A program made the position numbers and the translations under genes. From Sabulitectum sp964604135 (GTDB lineage Bacteria; Fermentibacterota; Fermentibacteria; Fermentibacterales; JCC-6), in NCBI GenBank assembly GCA_964604135.1, contig CAZRXU010000034.1, positions 1 to 23,415 on the forward strand: a stretch of 23,415 nt of DNA, in the 5' to 3' direction. Positions 1 to 8,049 of the stretch are shown in pieces; the stretch's first letter is position 1; each line of letters starts with the position of its first letter. The notes beneath the pieces are model-generated. The model did no database searches, was not told where the DNA came from, and saw only the letters and a program-made list of their open reading frames with translations.

Positions 1-1
1 A

Positions 2-133
2 ATCAACAAAATGGAAGACATGAAACTGACATGGGAAATGTACGATAGACCGTATTCCCCGTGGAGACTGGCGGGCAGATCAAAACTTCTTATGGATCGT
101 ACCGCACCCAGACAAAGGAACAGGAGCAGGTAA
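2..133 (+). CDS. C-terminal end of a probable sodium-pump decarboxylase gamma subunit (5' truncated)
   Basis: An open frame runs in from the left window edge and stops at TAA 131-133, sharing its last base with the ATG of the biotin carrier gene. The 43 visible residues are basic and polar and include a WRLAGRSKLL stretch. Small OadG-type gamma subunits often end in a similar W-x-x-A-x-R segment after their single membrane helix, and gamma, biotin carrier and beta subunits are commonly encoded in this order. The call rests mainly on that gene order; the diagnostic N-terminal helix lies outside the window. It could instead be the tail of another small protein in the operon. Confidence 0.45.
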   Translation: MNKMEDMKLTWEMYDRPYSPWRLAGRSKLLMDRTAPRQRNRSR

Positions 134-570
134 TGCCCGAGTACAGGATAACAGTAAACGAAAAGACTTACTCGGTTAACATTGGCCGAATCGAAGATGA
201 CTGTGTTGAGGTAAAACTCGGAGCTACAACCTACAAAGTAGGAATCGAAACTCCCCGTAGAAAGTCGGTTAAAACTCCCAGACTTGACCGGGGGAGAGCT
301 GTTCCTGATGCCGCAGCAGCTCCGGACAGAACCACAGCTCCTGGAAGTAATTCCGGCCATGGCGACATAATAGCCCCTCTTCCCGGTGCCATTCTTAAGG
401 TTCTTGTTGCTGTGAATGAGGAAGTTAAAGAAGGGCAGACTGTAGCTGTTATGGAAGCAATGAAAATGGAAAACGAAATAGAGTCCCCTGTTAGCGGCAA
501 AGTAACAGCAATTGCCGTAAAAGAGGGAGATACCATTCTGGAAAACGCCCTGATCATGAGCATAGGTTAA
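133..570 (+). CDS. Biotin carboxyl carrier protein of a biotin-dependent decarboxylase/carboxylase
   Basis: A 145-residue protein. Residues 1-40 form a short beta-rich N-terminal region, residues 45-78 are a Pro/Ala/Arg-rich linker, and residues 78-145 are a biotinyl/lipoyl domain with the biotinylation motif EAMKMENE (biotinyl lysine Lys111). This is the standard design of the swinging-arm subunit that carries the carboxyl group between carboxyltransferase and membrane decarboxylase. The ATG at 133 overlaps the preceding stop (TAATG) and is preceded by an AGGAGCAGG ribosome site, so it is preferred over the in-frame GTG at 61, which lies inside the upstream gene. The beta subunit follows 12 bases later, so this is probably the carrier of an oxaloacetate or methylmalonyl-CoA decarboxylase Na+ pump. 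Confidence 0.92.
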   Translation: MPEYRITVNEKTYSVNIGRIEDDCVEVKLGATTYKVGIETPRRKSVKTPRLDRGRAVPDAAAAPDRTTAPGSNSGHGDIIAPLPGAILKVLVAVNEEVKEGQTVAVMEAMKMENEIESPVSGKVTAIAVKEGDTILENALIMSIG

Positions 571-582
571 GGAGGAGGCTGA

Positions 583-1794
583 ATGACTTTAGCTACCCGC
601 ATGCTTACGGCGATCACCGCGGATCCGGGAGAACTGAGCCTGCACAACATCAGTTTTGTCAGTTACCTGAAGGATTCCGGCTTCGGCCAGATGGAACTGG
701 GGAATGCCGTTATGATACTCATGGGTATCATCATGATATACCTTGCCATAAAGAAAGACTATGAACCACTTCTTCTTATACCCATAGGTTTCGGAATAAT
801 TGCCGGGAATATGCCCTACAATCCGGATCTTATACCAATCGGATACATGGATGTTCTTGGAACACAGCAATCTGTGTTTAAGATGTTCTACTTCGGTGTA
901 TCAAGCGGGCTTTTCCCTCCGCTGATCTTCCTTGGTATTGGTGCCATGACTGATTTCAGCGCTCTGCTTTCCAACCCCAAACTACTGCTGCTCGGTGCGG
1001 CAGCTCAGATTGGCATCTTTGTTACCCTTCTGGGCTCTCTTTTCCTGGGGTTCAACATGCAGGAAGCTGCTGCCATTGGCATAATCGGGGGCGCAGACGG
1101 CCCTACCGCAATATTTGTGGCCAGTCAGATGGCTCCCCATCTGCTTGGGGCAATTGCCATAGCTGCCTACTCTTACATGGGTCTTGTTCCCGTTATTCAA
1201 CCGCCTATCATGCGTCTTCTTACAACAGAAGAAGAACGCAAAAGGAAGATGAAACCCACAAGAGTAGTTACAACCACAGAGAAAATTCTTTTCCCGATTA
1301 TTGCTTTCTTTATCACCGCATTCATTGCCCCCGGCGCAATAACCCTTCTTGGTATGCTCTTCTTCGGTAACCTTCTCAAGGAAAGTGGCGTTACCAGACG
1401 GCTTGCCGACAGTGCTCAGGGTTCTCTGAACAACATCGTGGTTATTCTTCTGGGCTTCAGTGTTGGAACCAGTACACAGGCCAGGTACTTCCTCACAACC
1501 GATTCCATAAAGATCTTTGTACTCGGTGCGTTCAGTTTTGCCATCGCTACAGCCGGAGGTCTGTTGTTCGCGAAATTCATGAATCTTTTCCTGAAGGGTG
1601 ATAACAAACTCAACCCCCTGGTGGGAGCTGCAGGCGTAAGTGCTGTACCTGATTCCGCCCGTGTTGTAGAAGTTGAAGGGCGAAAGTACGACAAGAGTAA
1701 TCACCTTCTTATGCATGCAATGGCCCCAAATGTTGCCGGAGTTATCGGTAGCGCCATTGCTGCTGGAGTTCTTCTCAGCATGGTACCCCACTGA
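583..1794 (+). CDS. Sodium ion-translocating decarboxylase, beta subunit (OadB/MmdB/GcdB family)
   Basis: A 403-residue, very hydrophobic inner-membrane protein with roughly nine to eleven helices. It carries the family signature GGADGPTAIF at residues 169-178; the Asp (172 here) corresponds to the essential Na+/H+ site aspartate of OadB. Near the C-terminus is the conserved GAAGVSAVPDSARV block. The family decarboxylates the carboxybiotin on the carrier protein and couples this to Na+ export. Start ATG 583 sits just after a GGAGGAGG ribosome site. Length is near the usual 375-435. Which acid is decarboxylated (oxaloacetate, methylmalonyl-CoA or glutaconyl-CoA) cannot be read from this subunit; the alpha subunit is not in the window. 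The stop overlaps the next start (TGATG). Confidence 0.93.
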   Translation: MTLATRMLTAITADPGELSLHNISFVSYLKDSGFGQMELGNAVMILMGIIMIYLAIKKDYEPLLLIPIGFGIIAGNMPYNPDLIPIGYMDVLGTQQSVFKMFYFGVSSGLFPPLIFLGIGAMTDFSALLSNPKLLLLGAAAQIGIFVTLLGSLFLGFNMQEAAAIGIIGGADGPTAIFVASQMAPHLLGAIAIAAYSYMGLVPVIQPPIMRLLTTEEERKRKMKPTRVVTTTEKILFPIIAFFITAFIAPGAITLLGMLFFGNLLKESGVTRRLADSAQGSLNNIVVILLGFSVGTSTQARYFLTTDSIKIFVLGAFSFAIATAGGLLFAKFMNLFLKGDNKLNPLVGAAGVSAVPDSARVVEVEGRKYDKSNHLLMHAMAPNVAGVIGSAIAAGVLLSMVPH

Positions 1795-2777
1795 TGCCCG
1801 CTGGATTTGATTATCTGGTTACAGGGGGAGCCGGTTTTATCGGCTCCCATCTGTGCGAAAAATTGATCTCTCGGGGGAAAACCGTCTGTGTTCTGGATAA
1901 CCTCTCTACAGGACATCTGGACAACATTGAGAGTCTTCTCTCCCATGAAGGCTTTCAGTTCGTGGAGGGATCCGTCCTCTCTGCAGACACAGTGAATAAC
2001 TGCGTGAGCAAATGCAATGAAGTGATCCATCTTGCTGCAGCCGTTGGCGTTGAAAATGTTATCAACAAACCTGTGGAAACAATAGAAACCAATGTAAACG
2101 GAACGGAAAGCATTCTGAGGGCTGCCAGGCAGAAAAACTCAAAGGTTCTTATTGCCTCAACCAGTGAAGTCTACGGGAAAAGCTGGGAAGTACCTTTTCA
2201 GGAAGATGGGGATATTGTTCTTGGTGCCACCTCAAGAAACAGGTGGAGCTATGCCTGTTCAAAAGCTCTCGATGAGTTTCTTGCCCTTGCATACAGCTCT
2301 TCGTACAACCTACCAGTTGTTGTCTGCAGGTTCTTCAACACAGTTGGGCCGCGCCAGTCGGGCAGGTACGGAATGGTATTGCCCCGGTTTATAAATCAGG
2401 CTCTCACAGAACAGCCTATTACTGTTTTCGGCAACGGGACACAAACACGGTGCTTCAGCCTTGTCTCCGAAGTGGTTGACAGTGTTCTGGCTCTGCTGGA
2501 GGTACCGGAAGCTCTTGGTAAGGTGATCAACATCGGTTCAACTGATGAAATCACTGTTTTGGAGCTGGCAAGAAGGGTTCGGGAAATTTCCGGTTCAAAT
2601 TCGGAAATTGTAAAAATACCCTACAGCGAGGCTTATCCTGAAGGTTTTGAAGATATGCAACGCAGAGTTCCTGATGTTTCCAGACTTGTAAGCCTTACCG
2701 GTATCAGTCCTCAGGCAGACATAGACACCATAATTAAGCAGATCATAGAAAACGGAATTCCTGAAGGAGCACAGTGA
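1794..2777 (+). CDS. NAD-dependent sugar-nucleotide epimerase/dehydratase (extended SDR family)
   Basis: A 327-residue Rossmann protein. The NAD-binding motif TGGAGFIGS is at residues 10-18, an acidic residue after beta-2 (VLDNLSTG, about 33-40) suggests NAD rather than NADP, and the catalytic set is STSEVYG (122-128) with YACSK (Tyr153, Lys157). The RFFNTVGPRQ block and the C-terminal substrate region are typical of UDP-glucose 4-epimerases and UDP-glucuronate decarboxylases. It probably interconverts or decarboxylates a nucleotide sugar for envelope polysaccharide. The exact substrate is not decidable. ATG 1794 overlaps the stop of the decarboxylase beta gene, so the two are probably co-transcribed although their functions look unrelated. 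Confidence 0.88.
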   Translation: MPAGFDYLVTGGAGFIGSHLCEKLISRGKTVCVLDNLSTGHLDNIESLLSHEGFQFVEGSVLSADTVNNCVSKCNEVIHLAAAVGVENVINKPVETIETNVNGTESILRAARQKNSKVLIASTSEVYGKSWEVPFQEDGDIVLGATSRNRWSYACSKALDEFLALAYSSSYNLPVVVCRFFNTVGPRQSGRYGMVLPRFINQALTEQPITVFGNGTQTRCFSLVSEVVDSVLALLEVPEALGKVINIGSTDEITVLELARRVREISGSNSEIVKIPYSEAYPEGFEDMQRRVPDVSRLVSLTGISPQADIDTIIKQIIENGIPEGAQ

Positions 2778-3553
2778 TTTTTGCTGTAACCAGCAGGAGC
2801 AACAGCCGGGTGAAGCTCGCCGCAGCACTTAAAAAGCCTTCTTATTGCCGTAAACGAAACAGGTTCCTGATGGAAGGTCCACGATTTATCGGCGATCACA
2901 TTGCCCGGGGCGGATCTATAGACTTCATCGCCCTTAAAGACAATCCAACACCCAGGTCACTTGCTGTTGCAAAACTTGCCGATTCCAGTGGCATTTCCGT
3001 AATTCAGGTATCCGACTTTATCTACAAAAACATATCCAGCACAGACACACCACAGGGAATTGCAGCTGTGTGCCCCGTTCCCGAATACACACTCGATGAT
3101 CTGTTTACAGGTAAAACCGTTCTGGTTCTTGACGGAGTGGCTGACCCTGGTAATGCAGGAACAGCGATTAGATCTGCTGCAGCATTCGGTTGCTCCGGTG
3201 TGGTTCTCCTTAAGGGAAGTGCTTACCCATGGAGCCCAAAGGTAACCAGATCGTCAGCAGGGCTTAACTCGGCAATCCCTGTGATTGAAACAGATAATTT
3301 GACTCTGTTGAAAAATAAGCATCCAGAATACTCTTTCCTTGGGGCAAGCAGTGCCGGGTCTCCGGCTGGCGAGGCATTTCATACCACAGAAAAGCCTGTA
3401 TGTATTGTTGTTGGTTCAGAAGCCCACGGCCTGTCGGCGATTACGCGCAGGGAACTCACCAGCCTGGTTTCCATCCCAATGGCAGAGACGGTGGAATCTC
3501 TCAATGCAGGTGTCAGCGGTTCAATTCTGCTCTACCTCCTGTGGGAAGATTAG
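2774..3553 (+). CDS. SpoU/TrmH-family RNA 2'-O-methyltransferase
   Basis: A 259-residue protein. Residues 1-100 form the small RNA-binding (SpoU_sub_bind-like) domain beginning with the usual SRSNSRVK segment. Residues 115-259 form the SPOUT catalytic domain with three motifs: DPGNAGTAIRSAAAFG (124-139, catalytic Arg133), VVGSEAHGLS, and SIPMAETVESLNAGVSGSILLY-type residues that build the AdoMet-binding trefoil knot. The family methylates ribose 2'-OH in rRNA or tRNA; the target nucleotide is not predictable. The start is GTG 2774, inside the GTGA overlap with the epimerase stop, preceded by a GAAGGAG site. It ends four bases into the convergent gene on the other strand. Confidence 0.92.
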   Translation: MIFAVTSRSNSRVKLAAALKKPSYCRKRNRFLMEGPRFIGDHIARGGSIDFIALKDNPTPRSLAVAKLADSSGISVIQVSDFIYKNISSTDTPQGIAAVCPVPEYTLDDLFTGKTVLVLDGVADPGNAGTAIRSAAAFGCSGVVLLKGSAYPWSPKVTRSSAGLNSAIPVIETDNLTLLKNKHPEYSFLGASSAGSPAGEAFHTTEKPVCIVVGSEAHGLSAITRRELTSLVSIPMAETVESLNAGVSGSILLYLLWED

Positions 3554-4179
3554 AAAGAACTCTTTATCCCGGCAAAAGTTTGAGCCTCAAGAAATGCTTC
3601 TGATGTAACAAACAGAAGATTGGGTTTTGTCGTTGTGGTGAATCCGGAAGTGGAATCAGGCGATGTGGCCACAACGGCACTGTTAACTTCGTCTTTCCAG
3701 TTCATGGAGTATATCCTGCTGTCTGGTGGATTGACGGGTCCGTTCCAGGTAAGCTCATACAAAAGGTTTGACGAGGCATTGTATTGAAAAGGCTGTTCAA
3801 ACACAAACATTATCCACTCACCACCTGTTACTCCGACTAATTCAAGCTGAGGCTCAGAGAAAACTTCTACTGGTGTAGAGCTCCAGTTTGCATCAAATCT
3901 GACGGTGAGTTCATCAAGGTCAGTGTAGCCCAACAACAGGGATAAATCGTAGTACGAACCAGTTTTGTTTGAATACTCCGAGGGCATATAACCCACGGCG
4001 GTTATTTCAACCGGAACACTGCCCATTTCTTCCACTGTTACCATCACCTGATGGCGTCTGGCATCACCGTTTCAATGGCAAAACGGATTAAGTGACTCAA
4101 ACTCAGGACGACCTATTACTATCTCCCCGGCAACCACCACGCCGAACAACAGAAAAACAACTGCAACTATTGCCTTCAT
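3550..4179 (-). pseudogene. Secreted beta-rich protein gene interrupted by an in-frame TGA
   Basis: From ATG 4179 (ribosome site AGAGGGTG just upstream) the frame encodes a clear signal peptide (MKAIVAVVFLLFGVVVAG), then GEIVIGRP..NPFCH, then TGA at 4074-4072 (codon 36). It continues in the same frame for 174 more codons to TAA at 3550. The continuation looks like real protein: beta-sandwich-like, Tyr/Trp/Asn-rich, resembling the N-terminal domains of T9SS-type exported proteins in which an NPF..R..Q segment follows the signal peptide. The only in-frame start after the stop, GTG 4047, would lack an export signal. Explanations are a recent nonsense mutation (Trp TGG to TGA fits), a sequencing error, or readthrough. 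Overlaps the methyltransferase gene by four bases, tail to tail. Confidence 0.7.
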
Positions 4180-4230
4180 TATTCACCCTCTTTGCAAAAA
4201 CCAAACTGTCGATATACAACACCCGCAGGA

Positions 4231-4863
4231 TCACTCAATTACCGGAACTTCTCCGCTCATCAGGAAAGCTCCCTGCTTGTTTAACCATTTCCTGTATGCC
4301 TTCACATTCCCCATATGGCGTTCCACTCTGTTCCAAAAATCAGAGGAATGGTTTCCGTGCACAAGATGAACAAGTTCATGAACAAGCACATACTCTGTAA
4401 CCTCCGCCGGAGCATGAACCAGTTTTCTGTTTATCATTATTCCCCTCTTCCCACAGCTTCCCCATCGTGTGGTGGGGCTTCCAAGGCGAATACTGGGAGA
4501 AACAAGCCCTTCTTCCACATACCTCTTCTGCTTCTCCTCAAGAAACTCCATCAGTCTGGTGTCAAGCCATTTCACCACCAGATGCTCCCTGCTGTTAACA
4601 CCAGACAAACTTTGCGGCAGAACAATTACTCTGCCAAGAACAGGTAATTCAGTACAGTTTTTGTAGAATACCGGAACCATGTTAGACGCAACAGCTTGGT
4701 AGTATTTCTGTTTTTCCGTTATGAAGTTTCTGTGCTTCAACAAGAAGAACTCTATTTTGTTAACAGATGTTCCATAAGGTGCGACTGCAACTATTTCCCT
4801 TGGCTGTATTTCTATTTTGAGTCTCTTTACCCTTCTGCTGTACCTCACTCTGTAAGGTATCAT
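4231..4863 (-). CDS. YgjP/WLM-type (DUF45) zinc metallopeptidase
   Basis: A 210-residue protein from ATG 4863. It begins with the family's basic strand segment (IPYRVRYSRRVKRLKIEI), then a charged helical middle, then the conserved TTRWGSCGKRGIMINRKL block (131-148) and the active site HELVH (162-166) followed by GNHSSDFW, where His172 is the likely third zinc ligand. The family comprises soluble putative metalloproteases related to SprT, often next to restriction or repair genes; the substrate is not established. The frame is open back to 5001, but that stretch covers the terminator of the upstream gene, so a start at 4863 (GGAGG 11 bases upstream) or 4893 is more likely. Transcribed toward the interrupted secreted-protein gene 51 bases downstream. 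Confidence 0.87.
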   Translation of the reverse strand: MIPYRVRYSRRVKRLKIEIQPREIVAVAPYGTSVNKIEFFLLKHRNFITEKQKYYQAVASNMVPVFYKNCTELPVLGRVIVLPQSLSGVNSREHLVVKWLDTRLMEFLEEKQKRYVEEGLVSPSIRLGSPTTRWGSCGKRGIMINRKLVHAPAEVTEYVLVHELVHLVHGNHSSDFWNRVERHMGNVKAYRKWLNKQGAFLMSGEVPVIE

Positions 4864-4948
4864 CTGTACACAAACCTCCCAGTCATCAATCATCAGATTT
4901 AGCGCCAGCTCCACACAGCTTAATGTACTTGTTTTTGAAGAGAGGAAA

Positions 4949-4976
4949 AGGGGGCTCTTAAACGAGCCCCTGACTG
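4949..4976 (-). terminator. Rho-independent terminator of the thioredoxin-like secreted protein gene
   Basis: On the minus strand GGGGCTC, a six-base loop and GAGCCCC form a perfect 7-bp GC-rich stem followed by CTTTTCC. It lies about ten bases after the stop at 4985. Because it falls inside the extended reading frame of the downstream peptidase, it also argues for a later start of that gene. Confidence 0.8.
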
Positions 4977-4984
4977 CGAAGAGA

Positions 4985-5974
4985 CTATTTGATAACCGCA
5001 ACCTGCCTTCTTACAACCTCACCAGTGCTGGTGGCAAGTCTGATGAAGTAAATACCAGGCTCTTCAATGCTCATGTTCTGAACCGTTCCGGCATTGAACT
5101 GATCGATTGAACGACCTGCAATGTCAAATATCTCAACCGTTCCGGTTGTACCCTGAGGAACTGAACTGGATATGGAGAAGGCTCCTGTTGAGGGATTGGG
5201 CCACGCTGTAAGAACTCCACTGTACACATTATTGCTAAAGGAAATACCTGTGTTTGTATCGGGAACATCCATGAATGCCGCATTCATAGATTCCTTCAGG
5301 CTTGTGTCAAGCACAAATGAAGCCAGTTCCAGGTTATTAAATATGTGCTGTAAAGGGTCAAGTGTGTACGGCTTCACAACCTGAATTGTCTGAGGATAAG
5401 GGCCGGTGAATTCAATTGCAGTTCCAGTATTCCCGCAGGGCATGGCAACTGGAACATGATGCAGCGTAATGCCGTTGAAAGTACCATAGGCTGAACCGGC
5501 AACCTGGCCAGACTGAACAATTGCACTGTAAAGCTTCAAAGAAGAGCCCAGATCCTGCTCTGCTGTAATGGTGTAGGTTACAGTACCGCCGCTGGCATCA
5601 CCAACCATAGCAGCATCAATTGTAAGATAAGCCGGAACAGCAAGACGGTTGTCTACATGATTGGTCCACACACCCTGACTCCATCCGGCGGAAGCAAACA
5701 CACCGTCTGCAACAAATGTAGGCACATAGCCGGTAGACCAGTATGCATTCCACAGATGTGAGCTGAAACCGGAGGAAGCAGGTCCGCTGAGGAACCAGGT
5801 AAAAGGAGCCATCTCGCCATTTGCTACATACCCGTCCACAAACGCACTTACCTGAGGGTAAGCACTGGCACATGGCCCGCATGTTATTGTAGAGAAATCT
5901 CCGAACAACACCACTCTGTCTGCTGCAAAAGAAAACGCAGCAACCATTAACAAAACAAACGCTGTTATTTTCAC
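4985..5974 (-). CDS. Secreted thioredoxin-like (Omp28-type) protein with C-terminal T9SS-type sorting domain
   Basis: A 329-residue protein from GTG 5974 (AAAGGGAG eight bases upstream). Residues 1-18 are a signal peptide. Residues 19 to about 180 look like the thioredoxin-fold domain of Omp28-related proteins: VVLFGDFSTITCGPC with the CGPC redox motif at 32-35, then YP and later VPTFVADG, matching the cis-Pro/beta region. The last 75 residues (TAWPNPSTGAFSI, IFDIAGR, GIYFIRL, RRQVAVIK) are a type-A-like sorting domain of the kind recognised by type IX secretion in the FCB group. It is therefore probably exported to the cell surface, where it may act on thiols. The open frame extends upstream to 6046, but those residues precede the signal peptide and lack a ribosome site. 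Confidence 0.82.
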   Translation of the reverse strand: MKITAFVLLMVAAFSFAADRVVLFGDFSTITCGPCASAYPQVSAFVDGYVANGEMAPFTWFLSGPASSGFSSHLWNAYWSTGYVPTFVADGVFASAGWSQGVWTNHVDNRLAVPAYLTIDAAMVGDASGGTVTYTITAEQDLGSSLKLYSAIVQSGQVAGSAYGTFNGITLHHVPVAMPCGNTGTAIEFTGPYPQTIQVVKPYTLDPLQHIFNNLELASFVLDTSLKESMNAAFMDVPDTNTGISFSNNVYSGVLTAWPNPSTGAFSISSSVPQGTTGTVEIFDIAGRSIDQFNAGTVQNMSIEEPGIYFIRLATSTGEVVRRQVAVIK

Positions 5975-6053
5975 TGACTCTACTCCCTTTCGATACTGAA
6001 CTCTATTTTCGAGAACCATATCATATAGCCAGCACTGCCTCTCCACAACCGCA

Positions 6054-6236
6054 ATTCATTGCGATGCAATATGTTACTATTCCTATATGAGTTGTATGTA
6101 TTATTTTCCGTGATTTGTTTCTATCCTCTTTGTTAGCATCATCACGCAATACAAACGCCACGCCTCTGGAAGAAGTACTCTAAAGTACTGCCAGTATGGT
6201 ATGTTACAATCCCACGCTTTTGTAAGGAGGAAACCA
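6054..6236. promoter_or_regulatory. Divergent intergenic region with imperfect palindrome
   Basis: This AT-rich stretch separates two divergent genes and must hold both promoters. It contains AGTACT-CTAA-AGTACT (6174-6189), an imperfect palindrome about 50 bases before the TTG start. On the minus strand at 6080-6064 it contains ATAGTANNNTRTTGNAT, which also occurs in the elements upstream of the two large ferredoxin lipoprotein genes. No clear sigma-70 pair can be assigned by eye. Confidence 0.3.
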
Positions 6237-6737
6237 TTGGAATACTTCAAAGAGAAAAACGGGAAATACTGCATGTCTCTCAGCGGTAAAAATCAAGGTT
6301 CTTCTCTGGCAACAAGTATAGCGGTAACCGCGATACCTCTTGTTGTCTTTGGTGTTATCTACTTAAAAACGGTTAGTGCAGAAGGTAATTCATCAAACAA
6401 TACACCTATGATTGCTGCTGCTGGTATGCTGCTCATAGTTAATCTTATAGCATTCTTTTTGCGAAGAATCGGAACCAGTTCCGGAATCACGGTAGACCAG
6501 ATGCAGAGAATCATCAGCTTCAAAAGGCCGGGGGCATCGAAAGAAACTATGAGTATTGATTCATTCCAGAAAATCAGTCTGAAGGTTAACCAGGGCAAAA
6601 CAGCTTCTCTGAATCTCGTAACCTCCGAGGGGAAAAGCTACCTTCTGCTTACCACCACCGATATACAAATGATGAGGCAGTTGGCAGACGAGCTTTCGAC
6701 CCTTGTATCGCTAACTGTGATTGAAGAAAGCTTTTAA
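6237..6737 (+). CDS. Small membrane protein of unknown function, two helices
   Basis: A 166-residue protein not recognised as a known family. TTG 6237 is chosen as start because AAGGAGG lies six bases upstream; the ATG at 6201 would place that site inside the coding region. Residues about 25-45 and 58-75 are hydrophobic helices separated by a short polar loop (AEGNSSNN), and residues 80-166 form a soluble domain with alternating strands (GITVDQMQRIISFKRP, SLNLVTSEGKSYLLLTT) resembling a small PH-like or DUF-type sheet. Both ends probably face the cytoplasm. It is divergent from the thioredoxin-like gene, with about 260 bases between them. Confidence 0.7.
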   Translation: MEYFKEKNGKYCMSLSGKNQGSSLATSIAVTAIPLVVFGVIYLKTVSAEGNSSNNTPMIAAAGMLLIVNLIAFFLRRIGTSSGITVDQMQRIISFKRPGASKETMSIDSFQKISLKVNQGKTASLNLVTSEGKSYLLLTTTDIQMMRQLADELSTLVSLTVIEESF

Positions 6738-6753
6738 GAGCAGTTTTTCTTTG

Positions 6754-7059
6754 TCAGTTTTCGACTTTCAGTTCGACCAGCATCTCTCTGTTGGAATAGC
6801 AGGGATTGTTTTCAAACGCAGATAGCACAAAACCCAGTGCTGTGCTGCGGGCAGACTTAACTTTAACTTCCTTTTGCACTTTATCAGAAAGCTCAGCAAT
6901 GATCTTCCGAAGTCTGAAAGATATCATTGCCCGGGAATCAGGATTTGTGTCTTTGTCAAGAAGTTTTCGAATGTTATCAAGCCCCTCCTGTATCTCTGCA
7001 GTATCGGCTGCATTGTGTATTCGAAGCCTCTCCACAAGAAGATATCCCGAGGAAATCAT
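6754..7059 (-). CDS. Small helical protein of unknown function
   Basis: A 101-residue, charged, mostly alpha-helical protein (for example VERLRIHNAADTAEIQEGL and MISFRLRKIIAELSDKVQ). No catalytic motif or membrane segment is visible and no family is recognised. ATG 7059 has a modest AGGGA site nine bases upstream. Overlapping open frames on the plus strand (6806-7081, 6874-7212) have low-complexity or improbable composition and no ribosome sites, so the minus-strand frame is preferred. It converges with the two-helix membrane protein gene, 16 bases apart. Confidence 0.5.
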   Translation of the reverse strand: MISSGYLLVERLRIHNAADTAEIQEGLDNIRKLLDKDTNPDSRAMISFRLRKIIAELSDKVQKEVKVKSARSTALGFVLSAFENNPCYSNREMLVELKVEN

Positions 7060-7177
7060 CTCTGCATCCCTGCGCGGTTAAATACTCTTTTGCTCAATAC
7101 TGCAAACAATCTGGACTGCACGCAACGGTACCGGCATATTAGGAAGCTCCTTCTTCAACCTGAAACAGGAATTTTCA

Positions 7178-7990
7178 ATGAAACACTGTTCCGCCGGTAT
7201 TGGAATCTTTGACTCGGGAATAGGCGGCTTTTCTATTCTCCATGAAATCATTCGCAAAGCTCCGCCAGCAGCGATAAACTACATTTCCGATGATGCCTAT
7301 GCCCCTTACGGCGAGAAAACCGACACTGAAATAATACAGAGAAGCCGGATGATTACCGAAATGCTGTTAGGCAGAGGAAGCTCGGTTGTTGTTGTGGCCT
7401 GCAATTCAGCCACTGCTGCTGCGATATCGACTCTTAGAAAAGAATACCCCGAAGTTCCCTTTGTAGGGGTGGAACCCTACATCAATGTTCTTAATCACAA
7501 AGATCAGTTTCCAGGGATTACAAAGGTTGCTGTAATAACCACTGAACTTACCGGACGCTCTGAAAAATTCAGACGCCTCAAGAACAGAACAGACCCTGAC
7601 GGACTTGTTCAGCATGTTATTACTCCGGGGCTTGCTACAATTGTTGAAAAGATACTGAACAGCGGTCTGACCGGAATTCTGCAGCAAAAGCTCCGCAACG
7701 AGCTTGAACCCCTGCGAAACATGGAACTCAGTCATCTGATTCTTGGCTGCACACACTACCCGCTGATAGCAGGGCTGATTGAACGGGAACTAGGCGTTAT
7801 AGCCATTTCCCCGGCTCCCAATGTGGCTGAAAGGGTTGTTAGCCTGCTTCCAGCAGCAACAGGCTCAGAACACTGCACCTCTTTCAACTACCTCTCCACC
7901 GGGCCCACAAAAATGAAGTGGGAAGTAAAGGGTACAGATTACCTTGATTCTCTTCTTCGGTACGCGAAAACAGGCAAAGACCCGATGTAA
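7178..7990 (+). CDS. murI: Glutamate racemase
   Basis: A 270-residue cytosolic enzyme that makes D-glutamate for peptidoglycan by cofactor-independent racemisation of L-glutamate. All core motifs are present: GIFDSGIGG (9-17, general-base support Asp12), DAYAPYG (39-45), the first catalytic cysteine in VACNSATA (Cys75), and the second in LGCTHYPL (Cys191, with His193). Length matches the family's usual 255-285. ATG 7178 follows a weak AGGA site. The gene is probably monocistronic; two inverted repeats lie between it and the next gene. Confidence 0.95.
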   Translation: MKHCSAGIGIFDSGIGGFSILHEIIRKAPPAAINYISDDAYAPYGEKTDTEIIQRSRMITEMLLGRGSSVVVVACNSATAAAISTLRKEYPEVPFVGVEPYINVLNHKDQFPGITKVAVITTELTGRSEKFRRLKNRTDPDGLVQHVITPGLATIVEKILNSGLTGILQQKLRNELEPLRNMELSHLILGCTHYPLIAGLIERELGVIAISPAPNVAERVVSLLPAATGSEHCTSFNYLSTGPTKMKWEVKGTDYLDSLLRYAKTGKDPM

Positions 7991-8003
7991 AGCAAAAACT
8001 TCA

Positions 8004-8049
8004 GCCGGGGAGCCCTCTGCTGCATATTGCCTGATTACACTCTCCCGGC
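8004..8049. repeat. Inverted repeat after murI
   Basis: GCCGGG at 8004-8009 pairs with CCCGGC at 8044-8049 across a 34-base loop, with partial extra pairing inside (GGAG with CTCT). No T-tract follows directly, so it is a weak terminator at best; it adjoins the second palindrome at 8050. Confidence 0.35.

Noticed and set aside
982..1791. Long open frame on the minus strand opposite the decarboxylase beta gene
   Set aside because: It is antisense to a clear OadB-family gene, has improbable His/Cys/Asn-rich composition and no ribosome site.
4047..4074. Alternative genetic code (TGA read as Trp or Gly)
   Set aside because: Several intact genes in the window, such as the decarboxylase beta subunit and the epimerase, end in TGA exactly where the family ends, so TGA is a stop.
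6806..7212. Plus-strand frames overlapping the small helical protein
   Set aside because: They lack ribosome sites and have Ser/Cys-rich shadow-like composition; the minus-strand frame looks like a normal helical protein.
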